NCBI GenBank assembly: GCA_030407085.1
Contig: CM059583.1
Span: forward strand, 22,356,001 to 22,420,000
DNA length: 64,000 nt
Reading direction: 5' to 3'
Source: Trichopria drosophilae
Lineage: Eukaryota; Arthropoda; Insecta; Hymenoptera; Diapriidae
A model generated the notes under the pieces. That model was not told the origin of the DNA. It worked only from the letters and a program-made list of their open reading frames with translations, and searched no databases. Made by a program: the position numbers and the translations under genes. Shown here piece by piece: positions 24,069 through 37,158 of this stretch (positions are counted from its first letter, which is position 1; each line of letters starts with the position of its first letter).

Positions 24069-24870
24069 CACTGTAAAAAATGGAAATGTAAATTTACAAC
24101 TTGCAGAGTTGGACACAATATTGCCCATGCTACAAGTAGGACTTTTACGCAATATTATTGTAAATTTACATAGGCACTATGAATATTACTTTTTTACCTT
24201 TGTAAATGTCAACTTGTAATTGTAAATTTACAATTGAAAATGGATTTTACAGGTTACAGTAATATTACACGGTAGAGAAGTTTAAATTCTCCAAGAGAAT
24301 AGTAAATTTACAACAAAATATAGGAAAAATTTTAGGTTATGAACTAAAGCGCAATAGCCTTATGCGGGCAGGTGATTTGAACTCTACATTATGTGGTAAA
24401 ATTTATGCACGTTATCCTGAACCAATTGTAGTGGCTTATAATAATAATTTGTTATTTCAATAATTTATGAATTTAGATTTTATGATTTAATGTTTTCTTT
24501 CAACAAAAGTTTTATCGACAAAAGATTATAGCTCTAAAAACCTCTAAAATATTAAAATACATCTCATAATGAATTTTACAATGAATTTTACTCTGCTTTA
24601 CATTTAAAAACAAAATAAAACTAAAATATGTGTAATTTTAATGTAAAAATTAATTTTACTGCACCAATGGTTTTTCCCCTCATATTGTAAATTTACCATG
24701 TACAGAATGGGCTTGATTTTTACCCACTTCAGTATAGGGAATTTACAAATCGTTCTGAAATTCCTAACCTCCCGCAGGAAATTTACAACTTTTAACTTGG
24801 GAATATCACCATATTTTTAGGCATGAAAATCACAATAAAATTGTAAATTTCATTTACATTTTTTACAGTG
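24069..24870. mobile_element. TA-flanked element with CACTGTAAAAAATG ends
   Basis: The left end CACTGTAAAAAATGGAAATG and the right end (reverse complement CACTGTAAAAAATGTAAATG) continue into further inverted matching over about 31 bp. TA lies on both sides (24067-24068, 24871-24872). The interior repeats the palindrome TGTAAATTTACA and close variants at about 24089, 24171, 24222 and 24690. A related left end (CACTGTGAAAAATTGCC) lies at 23882, and a lone right end (ACATTTTTTACAGTG then TA) lies at 28501-28517. Confidence 0.75.
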
Positions 24871-27800
24871 TACATAAGTCCCTATAGTGCAATTTACAGT
24901 GCGCTTGTAATATTACACAGACAATGGAAAATTACTTTTTTTAATTACACAATCGATGTAAAATTACGATTAATACTGGTATTTTTATTTCCATCTTGGA
25001 CCTTGTAAATATACATTTCCATTCTGAATTTTACATGTTTATGGCAAATTTCCTTCTATTTTCGGGTGGTTTTTACAAGAAAATTGTAATTCTATTACGA
25101 AAATAACTTTGAAAATAAATAGTGTACAATTTAGGTAATTCAACTTTCGTTCAACTATTTGAACTGCAGGGAACTTATAAAAATGGTAAATATTTCGTCC
25201 CCACTGTGTAACTCATTATTTATTTAAATTTACTCAATTTTATTAGTGTACACTAATTATATTAATGTTAACAGTACGTATTTATATATACTAAAAAATT
25301 TCTTAAATATTTTATTTAGATTGTGGGAAAACTTCTGAATATGAGACATGTGTTTAAACACATATGAACCAGATTATATCCGACTTGGTAAAATTTACTA
25401 AATACAACTACAACTAAATACATTTACAGTTTGTATAAATTAAAGAAAAGAAACTCATTTCAATTAATCATGAGTTCCAGTTAAACCAGAAAAGTAGCAT
25501 GTTGTCAAACACGAATGGCGAAAGCCAATGTCAAGTTCTTGCAGTTGCGGTCAACTCATTCGCAGAGAAAAGTAAATAATAGTGACAAGTGAAAAATCAT
25601 ACTCGAGAACACTATATTAATATAAGAATTACGCAACACTAAGTAAAAACTTTAAGTAAACCTCACCACTATAAGTAAATAATACTCGCGTGTGATGCAA
25701 ACCCGATCGCGAGTTAGTACGTGCCTACCTTTCTCGAAAAAAACTTTATAAAGCACGCAAACATTATTCTAAATTATATATATCTACCGCCTTGAGTTTC
25801 GTCAGGATGAATGGCATGTCATTGAACCGCAGGTCGGTCTATCGATCTTTCGATACTTAAACTTTTTTCTGATATCTTTTCTCAGCCATTCCGCAATTTC
25901 CTACTGATGTGCATCTGACGAGCTGACAGGCGTATCGTTTGAACAATAAGACATGCGGAGGACCTTTCATTTATGATACTTTCTCAAAAACCGTGAAGAT
26001 TTTGGGAAAGTATAAAGAATTTTTCATGTTGGAGGCGTACGAATCGAGTTTGACGAAAATTGATGCTGTGGCGCCCCGTGCAGCTATTTTGCGTGATACA
26101 AAATAATGTGTTAATCATTTTTCTTTATAACAAAAAAATTCCCAAATATGTACACCAGTTGGTACTTCGAGAACACGTTATCATATAATAAAAATTAAGC
26201 ACGGTGGATGAATGCAAGATACTTTTTAAGAACATTTCACGCAATCTGTTTATTCTAGGTACAAGTCATTAATAAAAAATTCAATATTTTGTAATATTTC
26301 TTACCATATATACAGCAATTATCATTTTCGTTATCTGCATTTTAATGATATTTCTCATAGATCTATGTTACTCATATTTTTTTATATACAATCTACAGTA
26401 TATAAAAAAACTCTAAAATAGTAGTAAAAACATCTTAGTATATTATGCAGTTAATACATGTATTATATTAATTGATTAACTGCACTTAAGTAATTAAGTA
26501 AGAATGGCGAAAAATGTTTATATATAATACCATAAAAGGATCACTTTGGATGATGAAAGTCCATCGATCCGAAACTATTAATTTTTTAAAAATACTACCT
26601 CAAACTTTAACCCCTTGCAGTATGGCATCTGTCACTTAAAAAATCTGTAACTTTGGAAAAAATCTTAGATCGCTATATACAACAATATATGCGATTGTCG
26701 AAAAAATCGGAACAACGAAATTTCTAGATGGCTCTTTTTACAGAGAATGCCCGAATATGTAATATGTTGGTATTCGAAGTTTTGAAAATGATCTTTTTCA
26801 TTTTGTTTTTTTTATTATCAATAAAATTGCTGGGTCTATCAAACCATGCCCAGGTGTAGAGTACATGAGCTAAAGGCCGCAGGGTTGAAGCCAGTAGTTT
26901 TTATATAAAAAGGTGCAATTGTGAATTTTCAATTTTTAACTTGCCATTTCAAGTATAGCATTGTAAAATTTGATTGTTTTGTATTATTATTTGATTAATT
27001 TTTGTTTCATTGCGTGAAATATGCGTATAATTCTTTTTCGAAAACTTCTTTAGAGAAAAAACTTTACAGTAACACAAATCTTCTTGGCAAAGATCAACGA
27101 ACTTAATTTTCGACTTCGACACTTTCTTAACGGATATCAATTCATTTGTCATTTTTAAGCGCCATGTTAAATCAGTCATTTTTTAAATTTTGGTATCACA
27201 TTTTCTATAAATTGAACTTATATGTCTGATTTGAATATAAAGAAAAATTAGAGTATAACAACATTGATACCCAATTTCATTCTTCAAATTTTTATCTGTC
27301 ACCTTAGATCCGTCATTTTGAGTTGTGCAAATCTAAGGCCAGAATCGTAATCAGCGATCCCAAAAACACCCGAGTAACAAATTTCATCTGTGTTTCTTGG
27401 AAAGAAAAATGTATGCTTCAAAAGGGTGAAATTTTATAACGCATTTGTTCAAGGCAAACATTAACAAAGTGAACTTTCGACTTCGACACTTTTTTAAAGC
27501 ATATCAATATATTTCACATTCTTAAGCGCTATGTTACATCTTCCATTTTTGAATTTTGAAGTTACATTCTGAGTGTGCGATAAAACATCATTCTCGACTC
27601 AATTTTTTACTTTTGTTCCGCCATATTGGATCAGCCATTTTGAATTTTGTAAAGCTGACGTCGGATTCGTAATCAGCCACCCCAAAAACTACTGAGTAAC
27701 AAGTTTCAAGAAAATTCCGCAAGTTTTGTTGAGTTTTCTCTCAGCATAAAACTAATTTGATACCTACCTGTAAACTGTATTTGATGCATTTGTGAGATTA

Positions 27801-28140
27801 AGTAGCCCCCACAATTTAAAGGCTGGCTAAAAATGTCTGAAAAAAATGAGATATATTCAGAGATGTATATTCTTTCAAAATTCTTTCACTTTTCACGTTC
27901 AAATTTTTTCACTTATTTGTTTCCTCAAAAAAAAAAAAAAATAAAAACTGACAATATACCGTTTTCCCGTCTTATTTAAATGGAGAAGTTCAACTCAAAT
28001 CCTCCACCTCTAAATGTCATTCAATCGAAAAGTGCCAAATAAAACAGTTGTTAATTATTTTTTTCTTCGTCGAAATCCGCGTGGTCCAGATAACCTTTTT
28101 GACCTTGACATTTTCTGGACTAATATATATGTATTAAGAT
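24871..28140. other. AT-rich stretch with dispersed-module copies
   Basis: No gene was found. A moderately GC-richer patch at 25680-26090 has no recognised frame. At 26607-26620 a TTAA is followed by CCCCTTGCAG, a possible lone end of a TTAA element. Two direct copies of a segment of about 300 bp lie at roughly 27099-27400 and 27475-27710 (shared: TTTCGACTTCGACACTTT, then GATTCGTAATCAGC-type and ACTGAGTAACAA-type words). Confidence 0.5.
27099..27710. repeat. Two direct copies of the dispersed ATGGCGGATCC-type module
   Basis: Both copies contain CGACTTCGACACTTT, then AAGCGCYATGTTA, then a TTTTGAATTTTG-type stretch, and end with CGTAATCAGC...CCCAAAAACnnCnGAGTAACAA. The same module recurs at 36183-36370, 38600-39600, 62205-62290, 62630-62690 and 63745-63835. 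Its nature is unknown. Confidence 0.6.

Positions 28141-28170
<30 letters not shown>
28141..28170. repeat. (TTG)10 microsatellite
   Basis: Ten uninterrupted TTG trinucleotides, directly seen. Confidence 0.98.
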
Positions 28171-28171
<1 letters not shown>

Positions 28172-29029
28172 ATTACATTGATATACAATTAGTGGTTATA
28201 CATGTGTGAATTTGTTAATTCTTACAGATAGTTAGCAGATATCTGATCGTATGATATAAAGTTAAATAATCTGTTGAATAAAAGAGATTGTTACTGAAAT
28301 ATAAGTTACAGTTTCGGAATTTTACGTGAAATCAACTTATAATTTTGTTTCGTTTCTGAAATTTTAGTTACAGTTCGGAAATGTCAGTCATTTTTTGATA
28401 AATTTCATATATGGTTTCTGAAATTTTATAGAAAAGAGACGTAATCGGCATTTCAGATCATTTGGAAAATTGCGATACATTTAATTCCATTTAATTCCAA
28501 ACATTTTTTACAGTGTAGGTACCAACATTTGCAAAAATTCCTCACTTCTAAAATGTTTTAAAGAAAGAGATTATATGTGTACATTTGCCACTAAAGTGTC
28601 TTCAATCAGTTTGAAGCTACTGTTTGATACATAACCTAAATGAGTATTGATCGTTAAAAAATAGATTCACATTTGTATTCCGTTAGTACTTTTCGGTTAA
28701 TTTCTTTTCAGATACTAATAAAATACTTGTTAAAGTCGCTTATGACATGTATAAATAGAATTATAACATTTGATTTATGTTGAATTTCGGTCTCCTGCTT
28801 TCTATCGTAAAATTGGTCTCCTTTTGTTTGTAATAAAACTTTTTTATTTATATGACCATTTTCATTAATGATTAATTTTATACAATTGGCGGTTGAAACG
28901 TTTGAAAGCATAACAAAGTAAAAATGAGGATATCTGTCGAGAAACGAATACTCCTGCTGATATCCGAAATTAATAATGCGTCTTATCCAAGACAACTTTA
29001 ACTGCTCTTTAAGAAGTTCTAAACATCGT

Positions 29030-29700
29030 AAGATGCTTTTAATACTTATCGGAGAAGAGCTCATCAAGTGATCTTTATGAAGACTTATGCATCGACTTTA
29101 AGAGCTCTATAAGACTTCTTAAATACGAGGCATCAGAAAAGAGCTCTTATTTGATAGCTTTGGCATATGAAATAAATAGTATAAATGAAAATTGCTGAAA
29201 ATGATAGATTCTATTTTTGTATCTTAATTATGAATTTATATAATTTTTATCTGCGTTCCTTTGTACCGTTTGCATGGTTATATATCGGATAGAGTTTACA
29301 TTCAATAGAATGGGGATCATACAATAATAATTCAAAATTATGATAACACTTGCTAAATATCTTACAATCACTTATTTTGTCACTGTAACTTATAATCTAT
29401 TGGTGCATACGAAGTAAATATCGCGAGATCTAATTTTTTTATTCAATAGCCACCTAGTGTCTCTGGAAAAACGCAGATCTCAACTCTGGGATTCCCCTTA
29501 CTAAAAGAGAGATGGTCCAAAACGAGATAGATTTAAGACCTCAAATATAAGACTTCTTCGAGATTACGATTTTAAGAAATCTTAAGCAAGACATCATTAA
29601 AAGCTCGTGTTATAGATTATTATAACTCAGACCTCTTCGGGAGATCTTTTTCCAGATATCTTTAGACTGAACTCTGAAGGACCTCTTTCAATATAATGTT
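29030..29700. repeat. Degenerate inverted-repeat region with AAGACNTCTT words
   Basis: Words such as AAGAGCTC, AAGACTTCTT and GACCTCTTCGGGAGA recur on both sides of an AT-rich centre. Similar words with ACGTC (for example GAGACGTCCTT) occur at 35940-36140 and 36620-36700. It may be an old foldback element; boundaries are not clear. Confidence 0.35.
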
Positions 29701-29770
29701 TTAATATCAAAGAAATAATGTTTTAAACTTTAAGATACTTTGTATCGTGGTAAAGTTTTAGGACGTCTAT

Positions 29771-30480
29771 TTAACCCTTTAAAAGAAAATAAACATTTTA
29801 AAAAAATGGAAACATCTATATCCGACAAGTTTTGAAATCGCTCTTTCGATTGGTGCTGCTGAAATGTTCGAAAATGACGTTTAACATATTTTTTTACAAA
29901 AATACTGAAAAAACGCGATTTTTTAGCTACAATTTTTTATAATGAATTTTTAACTATGATACCGTTTTCAGATCACCCTCTAAGCTGTCAGAAACGTGTT
30001 CCTGATTGTTTTACTTTAAAATTAAACATTCACATATTTTGATTTATTTTTTTCGTTTCAAAATAGCGTCTGAACGTTGAAAATTTTTGAAATTGAAGAA
30101 AATGCTATTATTTCGGATCTGCTAGGTTTGCTTTGTAGTAAAATCGTACAAATAAGTTAATACGAGTTTTATGTGACCTATTTTGAATTCCGGAAGAATA
30201 ATATCCCATAAAATCCAATTTAAAGATGGCGACTGCCATGTACTCATTAGAGATATACGTATTTCGAGTTCTGTTACAACCAAGATTGATGTGAAATTTG
30301 CTAATTAACAATCTCATAGGTTTCAGTCATCGCTGAACTCGAATCTTGAGTTAGTTTATTCAAATTCCAAATTGCGAATCTAGTATCGCGGACCCGTTAT
30401 GTAAAATTTCACATTTCTAGAATAGAAAAAATAATATCGAATTCCGCTCAGATTTTCAAATCAACATTATTCTCAATAGT
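29771..30480. repeat. Dispersed repeat, copy A (partner at 59702)
   Basis: Starts TTAACCCTTT and shares long stretches with 59702-60275 in the same orientation: AATAAACATTTTAAAAAAAT, ACAAAAATACTGAAAAA, TAACTATGATACCG, TTCAGATCACC, GGATCYGCTAGGTTT and AATATCCCATAAAAT. Copy A has about 150 bp extra after 30230. No terminal inverted repeat or coding sequence was recognised. Confidence 0.8.
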
Positions 30481-30616
30481 TTTTTTTATTATATCAATTG
30501 TTTTTAAGAAAAAATTATTATATTTCTTGAAAAATTATTCCCTCAACTATCCACCTGAAATTTTACATAACGTATCCGCTATTTTGAATTATGAAATGAA
30601 ATATTATTTTCCTATT

Positions 30617-30850
30617 ATCGTGCGCAAAGTTCGTACTTTGCGCACGCATTTCCGTGTGCAAAATGCCCCGTTACTGATATAGCTTAAAATGCGTGCGGGA
30701 ATGTAGAGTGTGGACACGTATACCGAGTCGTCGATTCTACAGTACCGTTATCGTTCGTGATTGGTTAGTTTGAGACACGATCCTTCTCGCGTGTGATTGG
30801 TTGTAATTTGAAACGAGCGCTATAGCCGCCGGCACGCGCCGGTTTTATCT
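30617..30850. other. GC-rich patch with perfect palindrome and inverted CCAAT words
   Basis: A hairpin GTGCGCAAAGT-TCGT-ACTTTGCGCAC (30622-30647) is followed by a GC-rich stretch with two GTGATTGGTT-type words (reverse CCAAT) and a CCGGCACGCGCCGG palindrome. Related ACTTTGCGCAC words appear at about 31549 and 31610, beyond the inserted SINE. It could be a promoter-like region or an old foldback element split by the SINE. Confidence 0.35.
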
Positions 30851-30995
30851 TCCGTAAATTGTCAAGTTACAATAAACATTAACCATAATAACAAATAAAT
30901 GTCATATCTTTATCTTTTTCAAACTTAATTTGTGGCGAATATTGCGAAAAGTACTTTCTGGTAAAATGTCAATTTTGATTTCAATTTGGAATTAT

Positions 30996-31353
30996 ATTTT
31001 TCTTTATCCTCTACCTTCCACCTCCATCGAGGTGTCCCAAAAGCTCCCAGGGAGCTTGTCCGGGTACAGGTGAGTATCCTTGCGAGAGCTGCATGTCGTC
31101 TTAGATGGCGCCATACTCACATTTGTCGAGAATGTAGGAAACTGCAGAAACCCACATTAAGTACAGCATCGGCCATGGCTCGATTTCCGCCTGAAGACAA
31201 TACCTCGAAAATGCTAAACAGACAGCGTGGTTCGTCTTACACATAGCGAACTGCTACCTGTAAACAATTTCGAAAAATTGCCCAGCCGGGGATCGAACTC
31301 ACGACCTACGACTTCGTAGTCCAGTACGTTACCGCCTGAGCTACGAAGCCGAT
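30996..31353 (-). mobile_element. tRNA-derived SINE with 13-bp target-site duplication
   Basis: The element reads on the minus strand. Its head is tRNA-like: A box TAGCTCAGGCGG (31332-31343) and B box GAGTTCGATCCCC (31288-31300). The anticodon-loop position reads ACG, which would suggest a tRNA-Arg origin, but the anticodon and acceptor stems no longer pair. A body of about 280 bp without coding sequence follows, ending in an A-rich tail (GATAAAGAAAAAT). The perfect direct repeat AATTTGGAATTAT flanks it at 30983-30995 and 31354-31366. The perfect duplication shows target-primed insertion and suggests a fairly recent event compared with the other elements here. LINE machinery would have supplied the mobilising enzyme. 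Confidence 0.92.
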
Positions 31354-31439
31354 AATTTGGAATTATTTGTATGTATTAAAGATTATGAAATCAAACTTAT
31401 CAAAATATCGCCTTTTCATTTTGTAATATTCATTTCATT

Positions 31440-31640
31440 TAATCTTAATGGTGTTTTCCTTTTTTTGTCGGGGGGGTCCGCCCCCCAACCCCCCGTCTCT
31501 CCCCGCCTTCCATCCCCATCGTCCTTGCACGTACTCTCGAAATGTCGAACTTTGCGCAACTCAATAGGAAAAATAGTATACGATACTCGTGCGCTGCGGA
31601 GGTGTTCCCACTTTGCGCACTTGTATCGTAATGTACTATT
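31440..31640. other. GC-rich patch with G/C homopolymers
   Basis: G7 and C-runs (31471-31500) are followed by GC-rich sequence with ACTTTGCGCAC. An open frame of 135 codons spans it, but composition and repeats argue against a gene. Confidence 0.3.
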
Positions 31641-34600
31641 ATATAATACCTGTTCTTCAAATATCTTATTTCATACACTTTTATCATATGTTTCTTACCA
31701 AATTTCTCTGCTAACCAAAGAGATTAACAAAAATACGACTTTTTGTGGATATGTTTGTAAGTAACAATTATAAACAACTGTAGATTCATAAACCATCATT
31801 ATTGTTCTAAAGTTCAGGTATCTCTTTAACTGAAAGTGTAAAGTAATAGTATTTTGCATCGAATATGAAAGATATGACGTGGCATCTATAACTCAAAGGG
31901 TCTGTGAATCCGAAGACAACATTTTTTTTATTAAAAGAGCTTACTCAATTGTCTCGCAACTATGTAGTAGCAGTAGAACTATATATTGATGGTAGTCGTA
32001 TTGTAGTCGATGCTCTACATCCCAGAAAGTACTAAAAATTCATTATTCTTTTTCATCTAAAATGCTTTCAAAGACCATATTGTTAAGCCTGTGGGATTGA
32101 AAACAAGGAACAAATTGATGATTAATAATACATTAATGATATCAAAATACTCGGGTGAACGATTGGTCCTATCAATTAATCAGTAAATACTCAAATTTCT
32201 CTCCCAATTTACGGTCAGAATAATTAATAAAATAACAACAAAATCATGAAATATAAGGACATTTCTATTGTTAAGAATTTTCTGTATTTACTAGAATGTC
32301 GAAACCGAAAGCATAAACTTTAACCGCTATATTTTTTTAAATTCTGATTATACATGTTTACTAATATACATATATAATAAAATAATTATATTATATTTAT
32401 TCCCTTAGATCAACAAGCACGAGTATATGTAACTACCATTTAATTTTATCTAGCGAGTTTTCACCTGTAGTTCAGTACAATTATTCTGAATATTTGCAAA
32501 ATTGTTTTGAAAATACATTTTTCAATTCGCAGTGATGTGAATTATGACAATTTACAATTCTTTGTCACTTTAAGTTTAACATCATTGTAAATACTAGGGA
32601 TGCATAATGTAATTATGAGTACATTTATCTGTCCATCGAAAGGTATCGAATTCTATTCCGGCATGAAAGATTTCGTATTCTGCCCTAATTGTTTTGAAAA
32701 CTCAAAAAATAATCCATAATAATCATAAGAAATGTTCATCATTTTCATTGTGACACTTGACTAATTTTCGGTTTTTTGCAAATCCTTCTGAAATGTTTAC
32801 AGACAAGATTTTTAATTTAAATAAACAATTGAAAAGAATGAAATAAAAGTTTCAAATTCACATCTTTGTTCATTATACGCTATACATGTATGCAGTATAC
32901 CGTGGACGAAGGAATATTCAGGTTACAAGAGAATGAAGATTATCCTAACATTTGGCCTACCACTATTAGTGCTCGAGGGAGTATTAAGAAATAGCCTAGC
33001 TACCATTGGGCTAAAGTTTGCGAATGCGTGGAGCGAGTACAGTACCGCGATATCCCTACTTTACAGTTTAATTATTAATGACTCGTAATGAATCTAGCTA
33101 CTTTATTATTGTTACAGAATATAACCGAAATAGCAGTATTTCTCAGTGCTTATATCGCAATATCAACTCATTTCATAAACGCTCGTAACTTTGGTTGTTT
33201 TTTAAATTAAAATTAAATTGGCGAACTTGATGTGTTTCATAATTAGTCTATTTTTTCTAAGAATTCAATCCTAATATACTTAATAGCACAATATAAACCG
33301 TACCCGAATTAAACGTTCCAAATATCACCTGACTTGAAGCAAACGTGGATAAGTGAAATTTAAAAATAATGTTAGAAATAATGGTCCTTTTTTTTATTTT
33401 TACCTTAACTATTAGTTATCACAAAACAGTAATATTTTCTTTCACACAAGAGTACACAAAATATTAATCTCATTATAATCTAACTCGAAGAAACAAATCG
33501 GAGAATGGCTGCATTGTTTAATGAAACGATATTTATGGCATTTGTGGCACAGTAAAAAGGAGTTTACGCACATTAATATTGGTCAATTACTCCTTTCAAA
33601 TGAAGTGTTGTGCAGAACTCAGAAATTTGGAATAGCCAAAAACTGACTTGTAAATGGTATTTTCTCGATATGGTACTTTCCTAGTGTATATAAATACCCG
33701 CATTAAAAAAATATCTTTTAAAAAATTTATTTTAAATAAAGGACTATTTTTTTATTGAACTATTCAAGATGCTAAAAAGATGTTTTAGAAAATATGAAAT
33801 TTAATATGTTTTTGAGATATTTACCAGATCATTCAAAAGAATGTTACTACATCTCTTATGATCAGAAAACATTTTCGTGATCTTATTAAAAACGTTTTGC
33901 ACGTCATGGTTGAAACATTTAGGGATCATTTCACATTCTTTTTATGGCCATGCATTTCCATACGAAAAGGTACTATAAAATGTCTAAATTTAATATATAC
34001 AACAATAGTACTCAGTTTTTTTGAGTTAGTAAATACGAACATTACTATTGGAGATTAATAGTAAATGAATAGTTTTCAATAGTATATTTTCGTAAGGATT
34101 AAGACCACGGTATTACTCCTCGTAAGTGAATTATTATAATGAAAATTATCAAACTTAGAGTAGGCGATGTAAACTATTAAACGTTTTAAAATTTAAATCT
34201 CCTTATGGAAAATCTCTTCAATTTTTCTAAAAACAGATACATTTTTTAATTTAAAGGGGTTCTAAAATCCGCTATCGATAAAGTATCACTTTACGATAAA
34301 ATGTCAAAAGTAAAATCGCTTGACTCGATTTTTAAAAAATCAGAGTCGGAATATATAAAATTCTAATCTTTATGTAATTAGTATAGCTTTTAATCTAGTA
34401 TTTATGTATATCGGTCATTAATAAAAAATAAAAACTAAACTATAGAATTGAAATGAAGGATTAAACATTATAATTAAAAAAAAAGAAAATAGAGAGAAAT
34501 GGATTTTTGAAAAATGTTTGAATATACACGGATTTGGAATTTACCTTTCGTCCCTAGGTTCGATAAACATATCCAAAATCTGTCTACATATCCACAGGCA

Positions 34601-36140
34601 TGATTTACGGGCTTATAACCCACGTGACAAAACTATCCTCATTCGAATTTCATGCTAAAAGTTTAAATTTAGTGAAAAACATTATTAGACAATGGTTATA
34701 TTCGACTTATTACCATCGATCGAATATAAAAATCTACTCTCATCAATTCCAATCCAAATTTTATGTCCTGTAGTAACAAGTTTAATTAGATATGTATTGC
34801 TTATTTTGTCCCGAGAAGTTATTTTAAAATATAGTCTTAATGAAATATTCGTGCTAAACAAACTAAAAACCTTATACGTTTTTGCACAGTTGTTATCGCA
34901 TAAAATTTGATTGTTGATTAACCCATGGATATGCCAGTTCCAAAATAGTTTAATTCATGTATATTTTATCAAAACATATGTCTAGCAACAGTCGTACATA
35001 TAAACCTTTGTACATATAAATCATTGGCGTGAGTTTCAGATGATTTGATTTTATATTTTATATTCACAGATGGCATCAGATGTCATAGATTTTACTCTTG
35101 CATGATAACTAAGAATATACATTTGTTTCTAACATATAAAGCTTCAATTTATGGTTAAAACAGTCCTAAAATATTTCGTCAGATTTTTTTCCAAAATGTC
35201 CAAGAGTGTTAAATTTCAAAAACGTTGACCCTAAGAGATCTTCGCCACTTCCACTTTTGTTATAGGTTTAAAGTCCCAGAAAGGTCTCCAAGGCGACTTA
35301 GAAGACACATCGTTTTTTACTTTCTTAATATTATTCAAGTCCTCGAGGCGTCCAGCGAGCGCATTGGTATCCATCTTGTAAGCACAAGTACATCTAGAAG
35401 TCAGCTTTTGGGATGATCACGTAAGGTGCTACCAAAAAGACTGCTTGAACGTAACTTAAAGACATCTACTTGCAAGGAAATCGATGTTTCGGGCGTATAC
35501 TTGGAGGGATTGCATCGATAAATAATAACTGGTATTATAAAATTTATTACAATTGGTATGAAAATTTATTAAGGAAATGTCGGAGTCAGGTAATTTCAAG
35601 TGTTGCTGAAGTGTTCAGTATGTAAAAATACAAACATGAACACAATCGCAAATTTTTAACAATAAATTGTTTACTTGCTTTTTAGTGATATGCATACTTA
35701 CGATTGTGAAACCAACTTCTGTATAAGATTTTCTGTTATTTTCAGTTGATCTAGATGGGTTTGACCCGTCCATGAATATAACCTTACCAATTTGATGCAC
35801 TTCAGACAAAACGAAGATTTAACAGCAACAAATGCCTATCCAGGAACAACAACATCGATCACAAATTTAAATTTATTGGAGAAAATCAAATCAAATATTC
35901 GTATACCCCAAACGCCAATAATCATATTATAAAAACTAATGAGACGTCCTTAAATACGTCTTGAAGACCATATACAAATTACTTAAGTACGTTATGAGGA
36001 TGTCTGAAAAATGTCTTCATACAAACATCTCCAGGACCCTTTAAAGACGTTTATTTGCCTGAAATGAGACGTTTTGAAACATCTTTATAACCGCTCATAA
36101 ACTGATGTATTATATCCCGCGAAACATATGTAGGAGACGT
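31641..36140. other. AT-rich non-coding stretch
   Basis: No gene. At 32970-33045 lies a diverged copy of the repeat seen at 2955-3025. A weak GC-richer patch lies at 35220-35420 without a recognised domain. Confidence 0.5.
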
Positions 36141-36145
36141 CTTAA

Positions 36146-36601
36146 CCCTTTTTTTTTCTTGAATTTAGTATGCAGGGGTTTTTTGAGTCGCTGATTACAA
36201 ATCCGGTGTCAGATTTACAAAATTTAAAATGACGGATCCAATAAACGACCAAATAACCGCTTCTCCGAATTTTGGTCGGCCATATTGGATCCGCCATTTT
36301 GAATTTTGTAAATCTGAATTTGGATTCGTAATCAGCGCCCCTAAAAACCCCTGTATACCAAACGTCAAATAATAATAGTTATTAGTTCGTCCTGACATGA
36401 ATTTCTTTTGAAAATTATACTTTTTTGAATATAATCTTTTACATAATTGTACAATATTATTATTTTTTAATAAAATTTATTGGAGTCTTCGGAAGGACAG
36501 GAACAACAAACCGTAACGAAATCACTGGCGAACCCGTCATAAACGATGAGAAGTTGATACCATGTAGGTAAGACACTGGTGTCCCGCTATGACTGAAAGG
36601 G
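36146..36601. mobile_element. Possible TTAA-flanked element with internal module hairpin
   Basis: TTAA precedes CCCTTT (TTAA at 36142-36145) and follows AAAGGG (TTAA at 36602-36605). Terminal matching is only about six bases, so this is tentative. Inside, two inverted copies of the ATGGCGGATCC-type module face each other (36220-36245 and 36280-36305), with the GATTCGTAATCAGCG word at 36323-36337. Confidence 0.45.
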
Positions 36602-36779
36602 TTAAAAACTAAATTATTCAAGTATTAAGGACGCACATTCCGTGGACAATTTTAGGACGTTTCTTGAATGACTTTACGATGTCCTATTCCAGTCCTTGGC
36701 ACGTTCCATGTGAAATTTCTTTTTTAAGTCTTTATTTGTATACAATAAAAGCCGATGAAATACATAAAAAGAATAAGTC

Positions 36780-37130
36780 ATTTGTCAAAATATACTTTAT
36801 GTACGTCTTTTCGGTGCGTAAAGTAAACTCGTGCGTAAAGTAAACTTTACGCACTCGATTATATTTTACGCACGGAAAAGCCGCACGTAAACAATATTTC
36901 GGCACACGTGTGTATGTGTAAAGTTCTTTACACATACACACTTGTATCAAAAAGTACTATTTTCGATTCAGGTTGTGTAAAATGGACAGTTTACATCTCT
37001 TCGGGCGAAAAATAGTCTAAGTCGTCATTTGTAAACATCTTATGAACCTAAAAATTTTATTCGTATCCCCGACGTACAATCTACGCCTCAGATAGTAATT
37101 TTACGCCCTTGGTACGAAAAGTACTATTAT
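36780..37130. repeat. TTTTACGC/GCGTAAA repeat (inverted partner at 46610-47260)
   Basis: Short inverted words GTGCGTAAAGTAAAC / GTTTACTTTACGCAC-type surround the centre at about 36840. The segment GCACTCGATTATATTTTACG to AACAATATTTCG matches the reverse complement of 47110-47240 closely. Further TTTTACGCC words and an AGTACTATT..GTACTATT pair extend the similarity. Confidence 0.7.
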
Positions 37131-37158
37131 GTAGTCCTTATGTCGTAAGGACAAGAAG

